Shown: positions 31,718 through 41,307, counted from the first letter of the stretch. The stretch is DNA of 64,000 nucleotides from Oxalobacter formigenes (GCF_002127965.1 NZ_CP018787.1:2356001-2420000); one strand, 5' to 3'. Numbers and translations: made by a program. The notes: generated from the sequence alone by a model not told the origin.

Positions 31718-31745
31718 ATTCTACGCCGAATTGGTTCGTTGACAA
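31718..31745 (-). promoter_or_regulatory. metK promoter
   Basis: On the minus strand TTGTCA (31745-31740) and TAGAAT (31723-31718) are 16 bases apart. Transcription would begin near 31711, exactly at the 5' strand of the riboswitch P1 helix. Confidence 0.75.
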
Positions 31746-32002
31746 GCTCATGTTCTTCGGGAAAATTAAAAATTGAACCCGACAGATTCACCTTTTTTCA
31801 CATTTCATATGAATGTTTCCTGATTTCTTCAATATAAATCAGGGCAATATCACCAAATACAAAACTCTAAATATGAAACTCTTTCTGCAAATTTGATATC
31901 ATCTTCTTTTTGCCATTCACACAATTTGCAATCGATTTCAGACAGAACAAGTACTTCACTTATGTTTACTTTGACAAAAGCCTCAACCAGACAGGATAAA
32001 GC

Positions 32003-32881
32003 ATGAGGCTGTTCATTTTCATTTTATGGTTGCTCCACTGGCTCCCGTTGCCTGTATTGGGCCGTTTGGGCAAGCTGATGGGTACGATCTCTTTTTATGC
32101 GTTGCCCCGGCGCCGGAAAATCACACTGGCCAACCTGAACCTCTGTTTTCCGGATATGTCTGAAACCGAACGTTATAAAATCGCCAAACAACATTTCCAG
32201 AATTATGGCCGCAGCATTCTGGAACGAAGCATCCTCTGGTGGGCTTCTGTCGAAAGAGTCAAAAAGCTCATTGTCGTCGATCCTGTCTTTCCGATGGATG
32301 AAGTCAAAGCGGGTCCGGTCATCTTTTTATGTCCTCATTTCGTCTGCCTTGAAATGGCCGGTGTCGTCATTACCATGAACACGCCGGGATGTTCCATTTA
32401 TATGAAACAGTCCAACCCGGTATTCGACGATCTTTTGCGCCGCGGAAGAATGCGTTTTAACGACGACATCATTCTTCTCTCCCGGGATGCAGGCATCAAG
32501 CCGATCGTTCGCGCGCTTCATAAAAACATTCCGTTCATGATGCTGCCGGATCTGGATTTCGGCACAAAAGATGCCGCATTCGTTCCTTTCTTCGGTGAAC
32601 CGGCCGCCACCCTGCTGGCTCCGGCAAGACTTGCCGCCGTCACCAACGCGAAAGTCATTCCTATGATCACCACTTTCCTGCCCGGCTACAAGGGATGGAA
32701 AGTCACGATCTATCCTCCTTTCGAAAACTTTCCGGGAAAAGATATGATCGAGGCAACCAGACGGGTCAATGAATTCATCGAACAGAGGATTATTGAAACA
32801 CCTGCCGAATATCTGTGGACGCACCGTCGTTTCAAAACACGTCCGGAAGGTCGTCCCATGATTTATGAGGATAACGACTAG
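32003..32881 (+). CDS. Lipid A biosynthesis acyltransferase (LpxL/HtrB family)
   Basis: A 292-residue inner-membrane-associated acyltransferase of the LpxL/LpxM family, which adds secondary acyl chains to lipid A. One N-terminal hydrophobic anchor spans about residues 3-30. The catalytic H-x4-E motif reads HFVCLE near residue 113, and YLWTHRRFK near 270 is typical. It is divergent from metK, a conserved arrangement in Burkholderiales where two such genes often lie in tandem before dapF; here only one is present. LpxL versus LpxM cannot be decided by eye. The gap to dapF is 44 bases. Confidence 0.88.
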   Translation: MRLFIFILWLLHWLPLPVLGRLGKLMGTISFYALPRRRKITLANLNLCFPDMSETERYKIAKQHFQNYGRSILERSILWWASVERVKKLIVVDPVFPMDEVKAGPVIFLCPHFVCLEMAGVVITMNTPGCSIYMKQSNPVFDDLLRRGRMRFNDDIILLSRDAGIKPIVRALHKNIPFMMLPDLDFGTKDAAFVPFFGEPAATLLAPARLAAVTNAKVIPMITTFLPGYKGWKVTIYPPFENFPGKDMIEATRRVNEFIEQRIIETPAEYLWTHRRFKTRPEGRPMIYEDND

Positions 32882-32925
32882 GTTTTGGCCTTATATTTTC
32901 ACTCGGGTTTATCTGCGTTCAACAT

Positions 32926-33789
32926 ATGAAACTGAAATTCACAAAAATGCATGGTGCAGGAAACGATTTCATCGTTTTGAATGCCATTGATCAAGTCATC
33001 AATCTGACCCGGGAGCAATATCGTTTTCTGGCCGACAGACGCTACGGCATTGGTGCCGATCAAATTCTGCTCGTCGAGAAGCCTGATAATCCGGAAGTCG
33101 ATTTCAAATACCGCATTTTCAATTCCGATGGCGGTGAAGTCGAACAGTGCGGAAACGGCGCACGGGCATTTGCAAAGTTCGTGACTGAATCCGGTTTGAG
33201 CCGGCAAAACCCGATCAAAGTCGAAACCAGAGTCGGCATTATTGAATTGCATCTGGAAAAAGATGGCAGTGTCACCGTCGATATGGGAAATCCTGTTTTC
33301 GAAACGTCCAGAATTCCTTTTCTGACAAAGGGACTGACCAGCGATGAAATCGGTTCAGACACTATCTGGAATTTGATTCTGGATACAGGAGGCATCAAAA
33401 AATCCATACCGATATCGGTTGTTTCCATGGGTAATCCTCATGCGGTTCAGATCGTCGACGATGTCAATCGTGCTGCTGTTGCCGAAGAAGGTCCCCTGAT
33501 AGAAAATCATGAACGTTTTCCGGAACGCGTCAATGCCGGTTTTATGGAAATTCAGGACAGGCATTCCATAAAACTGCGTGTATACGAAAGAGGTGCTGCA
33601 GAAACGCTGGCATGTGGAACGGGAGCCTGTGCGGCAGTCGTTTCCGGAATTCGAAGAAAACTGCTGGACTCGCCTGTGACCGTCAAGGCACGCGGGGGAG
33701 AATTGAAAATTGCCTGGGAGGGTGAAGGACATAATGTCATAATGTCCGGACCGGCAATTATCGTTTTTAATGGCGAAATCAACTTGTGA
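32926..33789 (+). CDS. dapF: Diaminopimelate epimerase
   Basis: A 287-residue cofactor-independent epimerase converting LL- to meso-diaminopimelate for lysine and peptidoglycan. The two active-site cysteines are visible in EQCGNGAR (near residue 74) and ACGTGACA (near 228). N-terminal [13 protein letters not shown] is diagnostic, and length fits. It is followed after 6 bases by ppk2. Confidence 0.97.
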   Translation: MKLKFTKMHGAGNDFIVLNAIDQVINLTREQYRFLADRRYGIGADQILLVEKPDNPEVDFKYRIFNSDGGEVEQCGNGARAFAKFVTESGLSRQNPIKVETRVGIIELHLEKDGSVTVDMGNPVFETSRIPFLTKGLTSDEIGSDTIWNLILDTGGIKKSIPISVVSMGNPHAVQIVDDVNRAAVAEEGPLIENHERFPERVNAGFMEIQDRHSIKLRVYERGAAETLACGTGACAAVVSGIRRKLLDSPVTVKARGGELKIAWEGEGHNVIMSGPAIIVFNGEINL

Positions 33790-33795
33790 GGCAAA

Positions 33796-34662
33796 ATGAA
33801 TATTGATACTGAACTTTTCCGTGTTCTGGACGATGCGGAACTCGATCTGAAAGACACTCCTACCGTTATCAAACCGTTTTATCGTTCCAAAAAGGATTAT
33901 CGCAACATACTGGACGAAGATACGATTGAATTGCGTGACCAGCAAAGTGTCTTGAATGCTTCAGGACAATACTCGCTTCTTATCATTTTTCAGGCTATGG
34001 ATGCTGCCGGCAAAGATGGCGCGATCAAACACGTCATGTCCGGTGTCAATCCGCAAGGATGTCACGTTCACAGTTTCAAGGCGCCAACCGAAGCGGAACT
34101 CAAACACGATTTTTTATGGCGGTGTGTCCAGCAATTGCCTGAACGGGGAGAGATCGGAATTTTCAACCGTTCGTACTATGAAGACGTACTGGTTGTTCGT
34201 GTTCATCCTGAAATTCTGGCAAAACAGAAACTTCCTGACATGAAACCGGGAGAGGATTTATGGGAGCAACGCTATGAATCCATCCGCAATCTTGAAAAAC
34301 ATCTCCACAGGAATGGCACCAGAATCATCAAGTTTTATCTGCACCTCTCCAAAGACGAACAACGCAAACGCCTGCTGGAACGCATCGATATCCCCGATAA
34401 AAACTGGAAACTCAGCCTTGGCGATTTCACGGAAAGAAAATACTGGGACAAATACATGGATGCATTTGAAAAATGCCTGTCTGCAACCTCAACAGAGGAA
34501 TGTCCCTGGTACATCGTCCCGGCTGATGACAAAAACAATGCCCGTCTTATCATCTCTTCGGTTATTCTGAAAACGATCAAGGACCTGAAGCTTTCCTATC
34601 CCCATGCTACCAAGAAGCATTATCACCAATTGGAAGAACTCCGTAAAAAACTGGAAGAATGA
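33796..34662 (+). CDS. ppk2: Polyphosphate kinase 2 family protein
   Basis: A 288-residue PPK2-domain kinase using polyphosphate to phosphorylate nucleotides (or the reverse). The Walker A-like FQAMDAAGKDG is near residue 66, Walker B-like FNRSYYEDVLVVRVH near 122, and the lid region with Lys/Arg near 180-195 (KDEQRKRLLERI). It is a single-domain form, so class I or III; the preferred nucleotide cannot be inferred by eye. It is probably in an operon with dapF (6-base gap, good GAGG ribosome-binding site) and ends at a strong terminator. Confidence 0.9.
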   Translation: MNIDTELFRVLDDAELDLKDTPTVIKPFYRSKKDYRNILDEDTIELRDQQSVLNASGQYSLLIIFQAMDAAGKDGAIKHVMSGVNPQGCHVHSFKAPTEAELKHDFLWRCVQQLPERGEIGIFNRSYYEDVLVVRVHPEILAKQKLPDMKPGEDLWEQRYESIRNLEKHLHRNGTRIIKFYLHLSKDEQRKRLLERIDIPDKNWKLSLGDFTERKYWDKYMDAFEKCLSATSTEECPWYIVPADDKNNARLIISSVILKTIKDLKLSYPHATKKHYHQLEELRKKLEE

Positions 34663-34720
34663 TCTTTTTCCGGATTTGAAAACACATTTCGCCGTGAATG
34701 GCTGAATTTCTTTCTGACAA

Positions 34721-34753
34721 AGGCCAAATTGATTCAACAATTTGGCCTTTTTT
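34721..34753 (+). terminator. Terminator of ppk2
   Basis: AGGCCAAATTG and CAATTTGGCCT form a perfect 11-bp stem with a 6-base loop, followed by TTTTTT. It lies about 60 bases after the ppk2 stop. Confidence 0.92.
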
Positions 34754-34821
34754 ATAAATTCCTTCCAAAAATCAGGAATATCCGGCAAAAAAATATTGCC
34801 TGAAATCATTTTTTTAAATAA

Positions 34822-34850
34822 TTGAGAATAATTTTTATTATCATTCTCAA
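34822..34850. promoter_or_regulatory. Fur-box-like inverted repeat upstream of ahpC
   Basis: TTGAGAAT and ATTCTCAA are perfect inverted arms enclosing an AT-rich 13-base centre (AATTTTTATTATC). Together they resemble overlapping GATAAT-type hexamers of Fur sites. It lies about 340 bases before the ahpC start. Fur control of ahpC is inferred. Confidence 0.45.
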
Positions 34851-35124
34851 TTAAAAACAGCTCTTCAGGAAAATTCTCAATTTTTTTCCCTCATCAATCT
34901 GATTCATCGCAAGTAACGGTTTTTAATAAGTTTTTTATTGCCGAATCTTAATTTCACGCCGCGCAAAACCGTTTAAATTCACAAAAAACCATTGTCAAAA
35001 AGTTATCAAAAGTGCCTCTGAAAAAGTTTGGCGCGTTCTGCAGGATTTTAAAAGTCGTGTTTTAATATGAAAAACGCGACGAACACAACGGTTGTTCATC
35101 ACACGGATTTCAAAGTATCCGGCA

Positions 35125-35153
35125 GGTTGAAAATCCTGAAGATTTTCAAAACC
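35125..35153 (+). other. Hairpin in the ahpC leader
   Basis: TTGAAAATC and GATTTTCAA form a 9-bp stem around CTGAA, extended by GG/CC with small mismatch. No T-run follows, so it is not a simple terminator. It lies 35 bases before the ahpC start and may stabilise or regulate the mRNA. Confidence 0.4.
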
Positions 35154-35187
35154 GGTCGGGCCATTATTTTTATTTAAGGAGAAACAC

Positions 35188-35754
35188 ATGTCATCTTTGA
35201 TCAATACCGAAATCATCCCTTTCAAGGCACAGGCTTATCACAACGGCCAGTTCGTCAAGGTTACCGATGCAGACCTCAAAGGAAAATGGTCTGTCGTATT
35301 CTTCTATCCAGCCGACTTTTCTTTCGTCTGTCCTACCGAACTGGGCGATCTGGCTGATCATTACGAAGAATTCAAGAAACTGGGCGTGGAAATCTACTCC
35401 GTCTCGACCGACACCCATTTCGTGCACAAGGGCTGGCATGATGCATCCGATACCATCAAGAAAATCCAGTTCCCGATGGTTGGCGATCCAAGCGGCCAGA
35501 TCAGTCGTAACTTCAATGTCCTGATCGACGACGACGGTGTTGCCTTGCGTGGTACCTTCGTTATCAATCCTGAAGGTGTAATCAAACTGTGCGAAATCCA
35601 CGATCTGGGTATCGGCCGTTCGGCAACCGAACTGCTCCGCAAGGTTCAGGCCGCCCAATACGTTGCGACCCACAAAGGTCAGGTATGCCCTGCTTCCTGG
35701 CAGCCAGGTGCTGAAACCCTGGCCCCATCCCTGGATCTGGTCGGCAAGATCTAA
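35188..35754 (+). CDS. ahpC: Alkyl hydroperoxide reductase subunit C (2-Cys peroxiredoxin)
   Basis: A 188-residue typical 2-Cys peroxiredoxin reducing H2O2, organic peroxides and peroxynitrite. The peroxidatic Cys is in FSFVCPTEL (C48), and the resolving Cys in GQVCPASW near residue 167. [11 protein letters not shown] and [10 protein letters not shown] are family motifs. A strong AAGGAG ribosome-binding site and strongly biased codon use suggest high expression. It is recycled by AhpF encoded downstream. Confidence 0.97.
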   Translation: MSSLINTEIIPFKAQAYHNGQFVKVTDADLKGKWSVVFFYPADFSFVCPTELGDLADHYEEFKKLGVEIYSVSTDTHFVHKGWHDASDTIKKIQFPMVGDPSGQISRNFNVLIDDDGVALRGTFVINPEGVIKLCEIHDLGIGRSATELLRKVQAAQYVATHKGQVCPASWQPGAETLAPSLDLVGKI

Positions 35755-35855
35755 GTATCTCTCCTGTCTCCGGTTCAGACATTTTGTCTGTCCGGAGATA
35801 ACCCACAATAATAAAAATCGTTTAAAACGCCTATTCCAACCGGAGCAGATAAAGC

Positions 35856-37403
35856 ATGCTGGACAATCAAGTCAAAGAACAATTAAAAAACTATCTCGCC
35901 AAACTGGTCAATCCGATTGAGATAGTCGCCTCGATTAACGATACCGAAAAATCCAGGGAAATGACCGCTCTGTTGCAGGACATCGCGGAGCTTTCCACCA
36001 AAATCACCCTTATCGAAAAAGCCGACGACGACAGGAGATCACCTTCTTTCTCCATCAATCGTCCTGACGGCGGCGTCAATCTTCGCTTTGCCGGTATTCC
36101 GATGGGTCACGAATTCACGTCTTTAGTTCTCGCATTGCTGCAGGTTGGCGGTTATCCGCCCAAAGTCGAACCGGACGTTATCGAACAAATCAAAAATCTG
36201 GACGGAAAGTACGAATTCGAAACGTACATTTCCCTGAGCTGCCAGAACTGTCCTGAAGTCGTTCAGGCATTGAACCTGATGGCTGTGCTTAACCCCAATA
36301 TTTCGCACGTCATGATCGACGGCTCCATCTATCAGGATGAAGTCAATGAACGTCATATCATGGCCGTACCCAGTATTTATATGAACGGTCAGGAATTCGG
36401 TCAGGGCCGGATGAACATCAAGGAAATTCTGGCCAAGGTCGATACCGGCAGTTCCAGACGCGAAGCTGAAAAAATATCGGCCAAAGAACCTTTCGACGTT
36501 CTCGTCATCGGCGGTGGCTCCGCCGCAGCGACGTCGGCCATTTATGCCGCCAGAAAAGGTATCCGTACCGGACTGGTCACTGAAAATTTCGGCGGACAGA
36601 TTCTGAATACGACCGATATCGAAAATGTCATTGCCATCAAGAAAATCGAAGGCACCCATCTGGCTGCCGTATTTGAAGACAATATCCGCAATCACGACAT
36701 TGACGTGATGATGCCTCAACTGGCCGTCAACCTGATTCCCGGCGAGCTGATTGAAGTACAGCTGGCTAGCGGTGCATCCGTCAAAAGCAAAACCGTCATT
36801 CTGGCAACTGGTGCAAACTGGAGAAAAATGGATGTTCCGGGAGAAGAACAGTATATCGGGCGCGGGGTAGCGTTCTGCCCTCACTGCGACGGCCCGCTTT
36901 ACAAAAACAAGCGTATTGCCGTTATCGGAGGCGGTAACTCCGCTGTCGAAGCCGCCATCGATCTGGCCGGTATTGCCGAACATGTCAGCGTTCTCGTTCG
37001 CAATACGACACTGACGGCCGACACCGTTTTGCAAAACAAGCTGTTCACACTGAAAAACGTGACTTTGATCACGCAGGCCCTGACTTCCGAAGTGAAAGGA
37101 AACGGCCAGAAAGTAACCGGACTGGTCTATGAAGACATGGCTACTGTTTCGAAACGGACTCTCGACGTGGAAGGAATTTTCGTCCAGATCGGGCAGGTTC
37201 CGACAACCGAATGGCTGAAGAAAACACCCGTCAAACTCAATGAGAAAAACGAAATCGATGTCGATGCTTATAACAGGACAAACGTTCCCGGCATTTTTGC
37301 GGCAGGTGACGTCAGCTCGTCTCCCTACAAACAGATTGTCATTGCGATGGGCGATGGCGCCAAGGCAGCTCTCTCCGCATTCGATTATCTGATTCGCAAT
37401 TAA
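35856..37403 (+). CDS. ahpF: Alkyl hydroperoxide reductase subunit F
   Basis: A 515-residue flavoprotein that passes electrons from NADH to AhpC. The N-terminal tandem thioredoxin-like domain (1-200) has its redox pair in SCQNCPE near residue 130. The FAD-binding [17 protein letters not shown] is near 217, the thioredoxin-reductase-like CPHC in AFCPHCDGP near 345, the NAD-binding [14 protein letters not shown] near 360 and the C-terminal [15 protein letters not shown] near 480. It forms an operon with ahpC and ends at a strong terminator. Confidence 0.97.
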   Translation: MLDNQVKEQLKNYLAKLVNPIEIVASINDTEKSREMTALLQDIAELSTKITLIEKADDDRRSPSFSINRPDGGVNLRFAGIPMGHEFTSLVLALLQVGGYPPKVEPDVIEQIKNLDGKYEFETYISLSCQNCPEVVQALNLMAVLNPNISHVMIDGSIYQDEVNERHIMAVPSIYMNGQEFGQGRMNIKEILAKVDTGSSRREAEKISAKEPFDVLVIGGGSAAATSAIYAARKGIRTGLVTENFGGQILNTTDIENVIAIKKIEGTHLAAVFEDNIRNHDIDVMMPQLAVNLIPGELIEVQLASGASVKSKTVILATGANWRKMDVPGEEQYIGRGVAFCPHCDGPLYKNKRIAVIGGGNSAVEAAIDLAGIAEHVSVLVRNTTLTADTVLQNKLFTLKNVTLITQALTSEVKGNGQKVTGLVYEDMATVSKRTLDVEGIFVQIGQVPTTEWLKKTPVKLNEKNEIDVDAYNRTNVPGIFAAGDVSSSPYKQIVIAMGDGAKAALSAFDYLIRN

Positions 37404-37420
37404 GCGGCAATTTATAAAAA

Positions 37421-37451
37421 AACGGGACCGCATCAGCCGGTCCCGTTTTTT
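37421..37451 (+). terminator. Terminator of ahpF
   Basis: ACGGGACCG and CGGTCCCGT form a perfect 9-bp stem with a 7-base loop, followed by TTTTT. It lies about 18 bases after the ahpF stop. Confidence 0.92.
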
Positions 37452-37498
37452 ATTTGGGATAAAATAAATGATTCCTTTATAAATTGCACGAATTTCAT

Positions 37499-38332
37499 AT
37501 GAATAGCGAAGCCATCAAAAAAGCGGCACAACTCATTCATGAAGCCGATAGCCTGTTTATCGGAACCGGTGCCGGTATGGGCGTCGATTCCGGGCTGGCC
37601 GATTTTCGTGGTAATCATGGATTCTGGAAAGCCTACCCCAAACTGGGAAACGCCGGGATTGAATTCACCGAAATGGCGAACCCGATGGCTTTTGTCAAAA
37701 ATCCCAGACAGGCATGGGGATTTTACGGACACCGTTTAAACCAGTACCGGCAGACGAAACCACACGCCGGTTTCGACATACTGAAAAAACTGGGTGAAAG
37801 CAGGCCACTGGGCTATTTTGTTTTCACCAGCAATGTCGATGGACAATTCCAGAAAGCCGGGTTCGATCCGGCTATTATTGCCGAATGCCACGGATCGATC
37901 CATCATCTCCAATGTCAGGACAGCTGCACAGGCGCGATCTGGGAAGCCGACGATTTACAGGTTGAAGTCGATACGGAAAATTGTCTTCTGACATCGGAAT
38001 TGCCCGTTTGTCCTGAATGCCGTTCCCTTGCCCGGCCCAATATCCTGATGTTCAATGACTGGGGATGGATTGGCGAGCGCACGGAATGGCAGATTGCCAA
38101 ACTGAACCAGTGGTATCACCGGACGAAAAAAATGGCGGTCATTGAACTGGGCGCAGGGATTCACGTACCGACCGTCAGGAGAGTATGCGAATCATTCAAT
38201 GTTCCCATGATCCGGATCAATCCCGGTGAACCGCAGGTTCGCAGCAACAACGATGTGAGTCTGCCTCTGGGGGCTCTTGAAGCGCTGGAAAAGATTTACA
38301 GCGAATTTCAAACATTGAATAACCGATCCTGA
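37499..38332 (+). CDS. Sir2-family NAD-dependent protein (sirtuin-like)
   Basis: A 277-residue sirtuin-fold protein. The NAD-binding GTGAGMGVDSGLADFRG is near residue 24, the catalytic His in AECHGSIHHLQC near 130, and zinc-type cysteines in QCQDSC and PVCPECR. Variations from canonical sirtuins include GMGVDSGL instead of GISxxSGI and TSNVDGQF instead of TQNIDxLH. This places it in a divergent bacterial subgroup whose substrates are not established. ATG at 37499 is preferred to the in-frame TTG at 37484. The ribosome-binding site is weak. It lies 14 bases before thiM and is probably co-transcribed with it. Deacetylase, ADP-ribosyltransferase or NADase activity are all possible. Confidence 0.82.
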   Translation: MNSEAIKKAAQLIHEADSLFIGTGAGMGVDSGLADFRGNHGFWKAYPKLGNAGIEFTEMANPMAFVKNPRQAWGFYGHRLNQYRQTKPHAGFDILKKLGESRPLGYFVFTSNVDGQFQKAGFDPAIIAECHGSIHHLQCQDSCTGAIWEADDLQVEVDTENCLLTSELPVCPECRSLARPNILMFNDWGWIGERTEWQIAKLNQWYHRTKKMAVIELGAGIHVPTVRRVCESFNVPMIRINPGEPQVRSNNDVSLPLGALEALEKIYSEFQTLNNRS

Positions 38333-38346
38333 AAAGCGAATTCAAA

Positions 38347-39174
38347 ATGACATTAAGCGTTCAAGACATATGGAACGACGTCGCCGCCGTCCGTAAAACC
38401 GCTCCCCTCGTACACTCGATTACCAATCTGGTTGTCATGAGTTACAACGCCAACGCCCTTCTCGCTCTGGGAGCGGCACCCGTGATGGCACATGCACGGG
38501 AAGAAGTGGAAGAAATGGTCGCAATTGCCGGTGCGCTGGTATTGAATATCGGTACTCTTCAACCGGAATGGGTCGAAGCCATGAAACTGGCGGCGAAAAA
38601 AGCAGCCTCACTGAACAAGCCGATTATTCTCGATCCGGTCGGCGCCGGAGCGACTTCTTATCGGAACCGGACGATTACGGAGTTGCTCGTAATGGCAAAA
38701 CCGGCTGTCATTCGTGGAAATGCGTCCGAAATCATGAGCGTATCCGGTCTGGATTCTGCCACAAAAGGAGTTGAAAGTCTTCAATCATCGGAAGCCGCCA
38801 TCGACGCGGCAAAGACGCTTGCCCGAAAAATTGACGGTACCGTCTGTGTTTCCGGTGCGACGGACATTATTACAGACAAAAACGGCAAGACCGCCTTTCT
38901 GCAAAACGGCCATCCATGGATGACGAAAATTACCGGAACCGGCTGTTCCGCCACCGCCATGATCGGTGCATTCACAGCTGTACAATCCGATTACTGGCGT
39001 GCAACCGTATCCGCCATGGCCTATCTCGGTGTCGTCGGAGAATTTGCAACGGAAGAAGTACAGAAAAAGAATCAGGGAGTGGGAAGCCTGCAGATAAAAA
39101 TTCTGGATGCCCTGCAACTGATGCCGGAAAAGGAATTCAGGAAACGGCTGAAAATGTCCCTCAACGGGGATTGA
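38347..39174 (+). CDS. thiM: Hydroxyethylthiazole kinase
   Basis: A 275-residue ribokinase-fold enzyme phosphorylating 4-methyl-5-(2-hydroxyethyl)thiazole in thiamine salvage. SITNLVVMSYNANALLALG near residue 25 binds thiazole, ILDPVGAGAT near 93 lies by the active site, RGNASEI near 122 and GTGCSATAM (catalytic Cys region) near 196. No thiD or thiE partner is adjacent and no TPP riboswitch is visible upstream, so control of this salvage gene is unclear. It appears to form an operon with the sirtuin-like gene. Confidence 0.95.
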   Translation: MTLSVQDIWNDVAAVRKTAPLVHSITNLVVMSYNANALLALGAAPVMAHAREEVEEMVAIAGALVLNIGTLQPEWVEAMKLAAKKAASLNKPIILDPVGAGATSYRNRTITELLVMAKPAVIRGNASEIMSVSGLDSATKGVESLQSSEAAIDAAKTLARKIDGTVCVSGATDIITDKNGKTAFLQNGHPWMTKITGTGCSATAMIGAFTAVQSDYWRATVSAMAYLGVVGEFATEEVQKKNQGVGSLQIKILDALQLMPEKEFRKRLKMSLNGD

Positions 39175-39229
39175 ACACTTTTGAAATCCCGGGCGGAACA
39201 AAAAAATCGTGGGTGAAAAAAGCTTGCAT

Positions 39230-39847
39230 TCAAGGCATATGCTCTGCCATTGCAAGCTTGCGAACCAGCGCTTTCTGCCGTTTCTGTTCGGCCCTTTGTT
39301 CACGCTGGATTTCCGCTTCCTTCCGGCTCAGCAGGCAACCACACCATTTCTGGCGATACAGTCCCAGCTCTTTCGAGAGATTGATGCCATCGTACCAGTA
39401 GGGCCGGAAATCCCGATAAAGGAATGCGACACCCGTTTCCAGCGCTACCTGTTCCGCTTCCCGGCAAATCGCTTCATGATGCTGATAACGGGAATACAGC
39501 AGGCTCGTCGTGAAAAATCTGAAACCGTGCTTTTTCGCTTCCAGTGCCGTCGCCAGCAAACGCTGCCTGTAACATTGGACACAGCGTTCGCCCTCTGCTG
39601 TTATGCCATTCAATGCTTTAATCCATTTTGCAGGTGCTTGCGCTTCGCCTGCCAACACAAGTGGATAGTCCAATTTTTCGGCTGCAAGCTGTGCACAAGC
39701 ACGTCGGAACTCATACTCCTCTTCAGGATGGATATTGGGATTGAAAAAAAAGGCCGTCACCTCAAATCCCTCCTTTCGCAAATGCATAACCGGCATCAAC
39801 GAACAGGGGCCACAGCAAATATGCAGGAAAACCGAATTTTCACCCAT
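39230..39847 (-). CDS. queH: Epoxyqueuosine reductase QueH
   Basis: A 205-residue DUF208 protein, the non-cobalamin epoxyqueuosine reductase that completes queuosine in tRNA. Visible features are HICCGPCS near residue 9 (paired cysteines), NPNIHPEEEY, CVQCYRQRL near 90, FFTTSLLYSRYQ, and the second CC pair in KWCGCLLSRKEA near 170; these cysteines bind Fe-S and form the redox disulfide. ATG at 39847 is preferred to an in-frame TTG at 39877. It lies just downstream of the DUF4139 gene and is probably co-transcribed, although the functions appear unrelated. Confidence 0.9.
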   Translation of the reverse strand: MGENSVFLHICCGPCSLMPVMHLRKEGFEVTAFFFNPNIHPEEEYEFRRACAQLAAEKLDYPLVLAGEAQAPAKWIKALNGITAEGERCVQCYRQRLLATALEAKKHGFRFFTTSLLYSRYQHHEAICREAEQVALETGVAFLYRDFRPYWYDGINLSKELGLYRQKWCGCLLSRKEAEIQREQRAEQKRQKALVRKLAMAEHMP

Positions 39848-39879
39848 GTCTTTACAGATCCAGAATTCAACAGGCAATA

Positions 39880-41307
39880 TTATTCAACACGAACACGGTA
39901 ATTCAAAGTGGACTCACCATTGGCAGGTACTTTGATGTTCCAGACAGCGTTCATCCCGTCTTTCGCATGAGGATGATTTTCCTGCAAAATCTGCCAGCTG
40001 CCGGGGATCGGTTCTTTTACCTGAACGGTCACACTATTGTTTTTGGCATTTTTCAGAACGATTTCATAAGCGCTTTCAACCGTCCTCACAGTCTGGTCCT
40101 GCGACGGCAACATCTTGTATTCCGTCTGTTTTCTTGACCCTGTCACGTCGAACGATTCACCCATTTTCAGACTGACTGCTCCATTGACCGGTGTATGCGA
40201 CATCTGGCTTTCGCCCAGAAATTGCTGGTTTCCGTGATTGTCCGTCTGGTAGAAACGAACGGTCCCGCCCGGCAATGGCATACCGAGCCTGTCGCCTTTG
40301 GTGTTTCTGAATGTGACCGTTATATTGACCGGCAAATTGTCACTGACATTCGGCATCCGGCTTCTGTAATAATAATTACCGCCATTCAGTACCCATTCTT
40401 TTTTCACCTTGACGTCATTCGCACTCAAAAGGGAATACTGTCTCGTCTGATTGTTCGCGAGCGTGACCTTTTGTGGCAGCGTATACAAATGATAGTCGGC
40501 AAAGGATTCCTGCGAAATTTCATTATTTGCCGGCATGGCATCGAATTTTGCCGACCGGGCAGCCGCCATCAGGATCGGACGTCCCGACGTTATGTTCGGG
40601 TTTCCCGCAATCAGTTGAACTCTGGCATTTTTGAATTCCGACCCGCTGTTGTTGCTAATGGCCGCCCAGCCGGACAAATTCATCCGGTTTTCCTTATCGT
40701 TCAACTGGGCAACGTAATTGGCATTCCAGCCGATCCCGTTCGTCAGATAATCCAGTTCAAGTTGCTGCCTCTGGCTTGTATTGCTGTTGATCTCAACCGT
40801 CAAAACCGGTTTTGCCAGCAAACCATTCGGAACATGATCGTAAACGATCCGGCCGGGCACACTCGTTTCGATACGGTTTCCGATTTTCAGGACAATTCCG
40901 CCCTGAGCTGACAACACTTCAGCCTGTTCTTCCGTTTCCGCTCCTGTTGTCGGATTGGTTTTGACGACCTTCACTTTCTTGCCGACATAGCTTTCCAGAA
41001 GCGTTTGGGGAGACAACAGATTATTGTCGAAATAAATCTGGGCGACACTGATTCTGCCCGAAGACATATCCTTCAACATGACGGTTTCCGGCTGAATCCG
41101 TTCACTCACATCGGCAAACCGGATTTTGACGGCCCCATTGTGCATCGGGACTTGCCGGATATCCCTGACAAGAGCCATATCGCGCTCATAAATCGTCAGG
41201 GAAACCTGTTTCTGGTCGTTTTTGCCAGTCTGTACAGTGGTCACCGCAAAAGCAAGTGGCGTCACAAATATCAGGGAAAAAAGCAGGGAATGTCGGAAGG
41301 GTCTCAT
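39880..41307 (-). CDS. Secreted DUF4139-family protein
   Basis: A 475-residue protein with signal peptide (RHSLLFSLIFVTPLAFA, cleavage near residue 21). The mature part is mostly beta-structured and matches DUF4139-type proteins: an N-terminal YERDMALVRDIRQV segment, a central LDYLTNGIGWNANYVAQL and a C-terminal NYRVRVE. These families are of unknown function, related to the mucoidy-inhibitor A group. It is periplasmic or outer-membrane associated by inference. It precedes queH and lies downstream of metY, from which it is separated by a terminator. Confidence 0.8.
   Translation of the reverse strand: MRPFRHSLLFSLIFVTPLAFAVTTVQTGKNDQKQVSLTIYERDMALVRDIRQVPMHNGAVKIRFADVSERIQPETVMLKDMSSGRISVAQIYFDNNLLSPQTLLESYVGKKVKVVKTNPTTGAETEEQAEVLSAQGGIVLKIGNRIETSVPGRIVYDHVPNGLLAKPVLTVEINSNTSQRQQLELDYLTNGIGWNANYVAQLNDKENRMNLSGWAAISNNSGSEFKNARVQLIAGNPNITSGRPILMAAARSAKFDAMPANNEISQESFADYHLYTLPQKVTLANNQTRQYSLLSANDVKVKKEWVLNGGNYYYRSRMPNVSDNLPVNITVTFRNTKGDRLGMPLPGGTVRFYQTDNHGNQQFLGESQMSHTPVNGAVSLKMGESFDVTGSRKQTEYKMLPSQDQTVRTVESAYEIVLKNAKNNSVTVQVKEPIPGSWQILQENHPHAKDGMNAVWNIKVPANGESTLNYRVRVE

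Larger units (their letters stand above)
34663..35187. other. ppk2-ahpC intergenic region
   Basis: 525 bases with no coding frame of note. It contains the ppk2 terminator, a Fur-like inverted repeat at 34822-34850, an AT-rich stretch that probably carries the ahpC promoter, and a leader hairpin at 35125-35153. Confidence 0.6.

Noticed and set aside
36123-37433. 436-residue open frame antisense to ahpF
   Set aside because: Shadow frame; ahpF on the other strand has all expected motifs.
37404-38346. TPP riboswitch for thiM
   Set aside because: No thi-box sequence (CTGAGA...ACCTGATC type) is found upstream of thiM or of the sirtuin gene.
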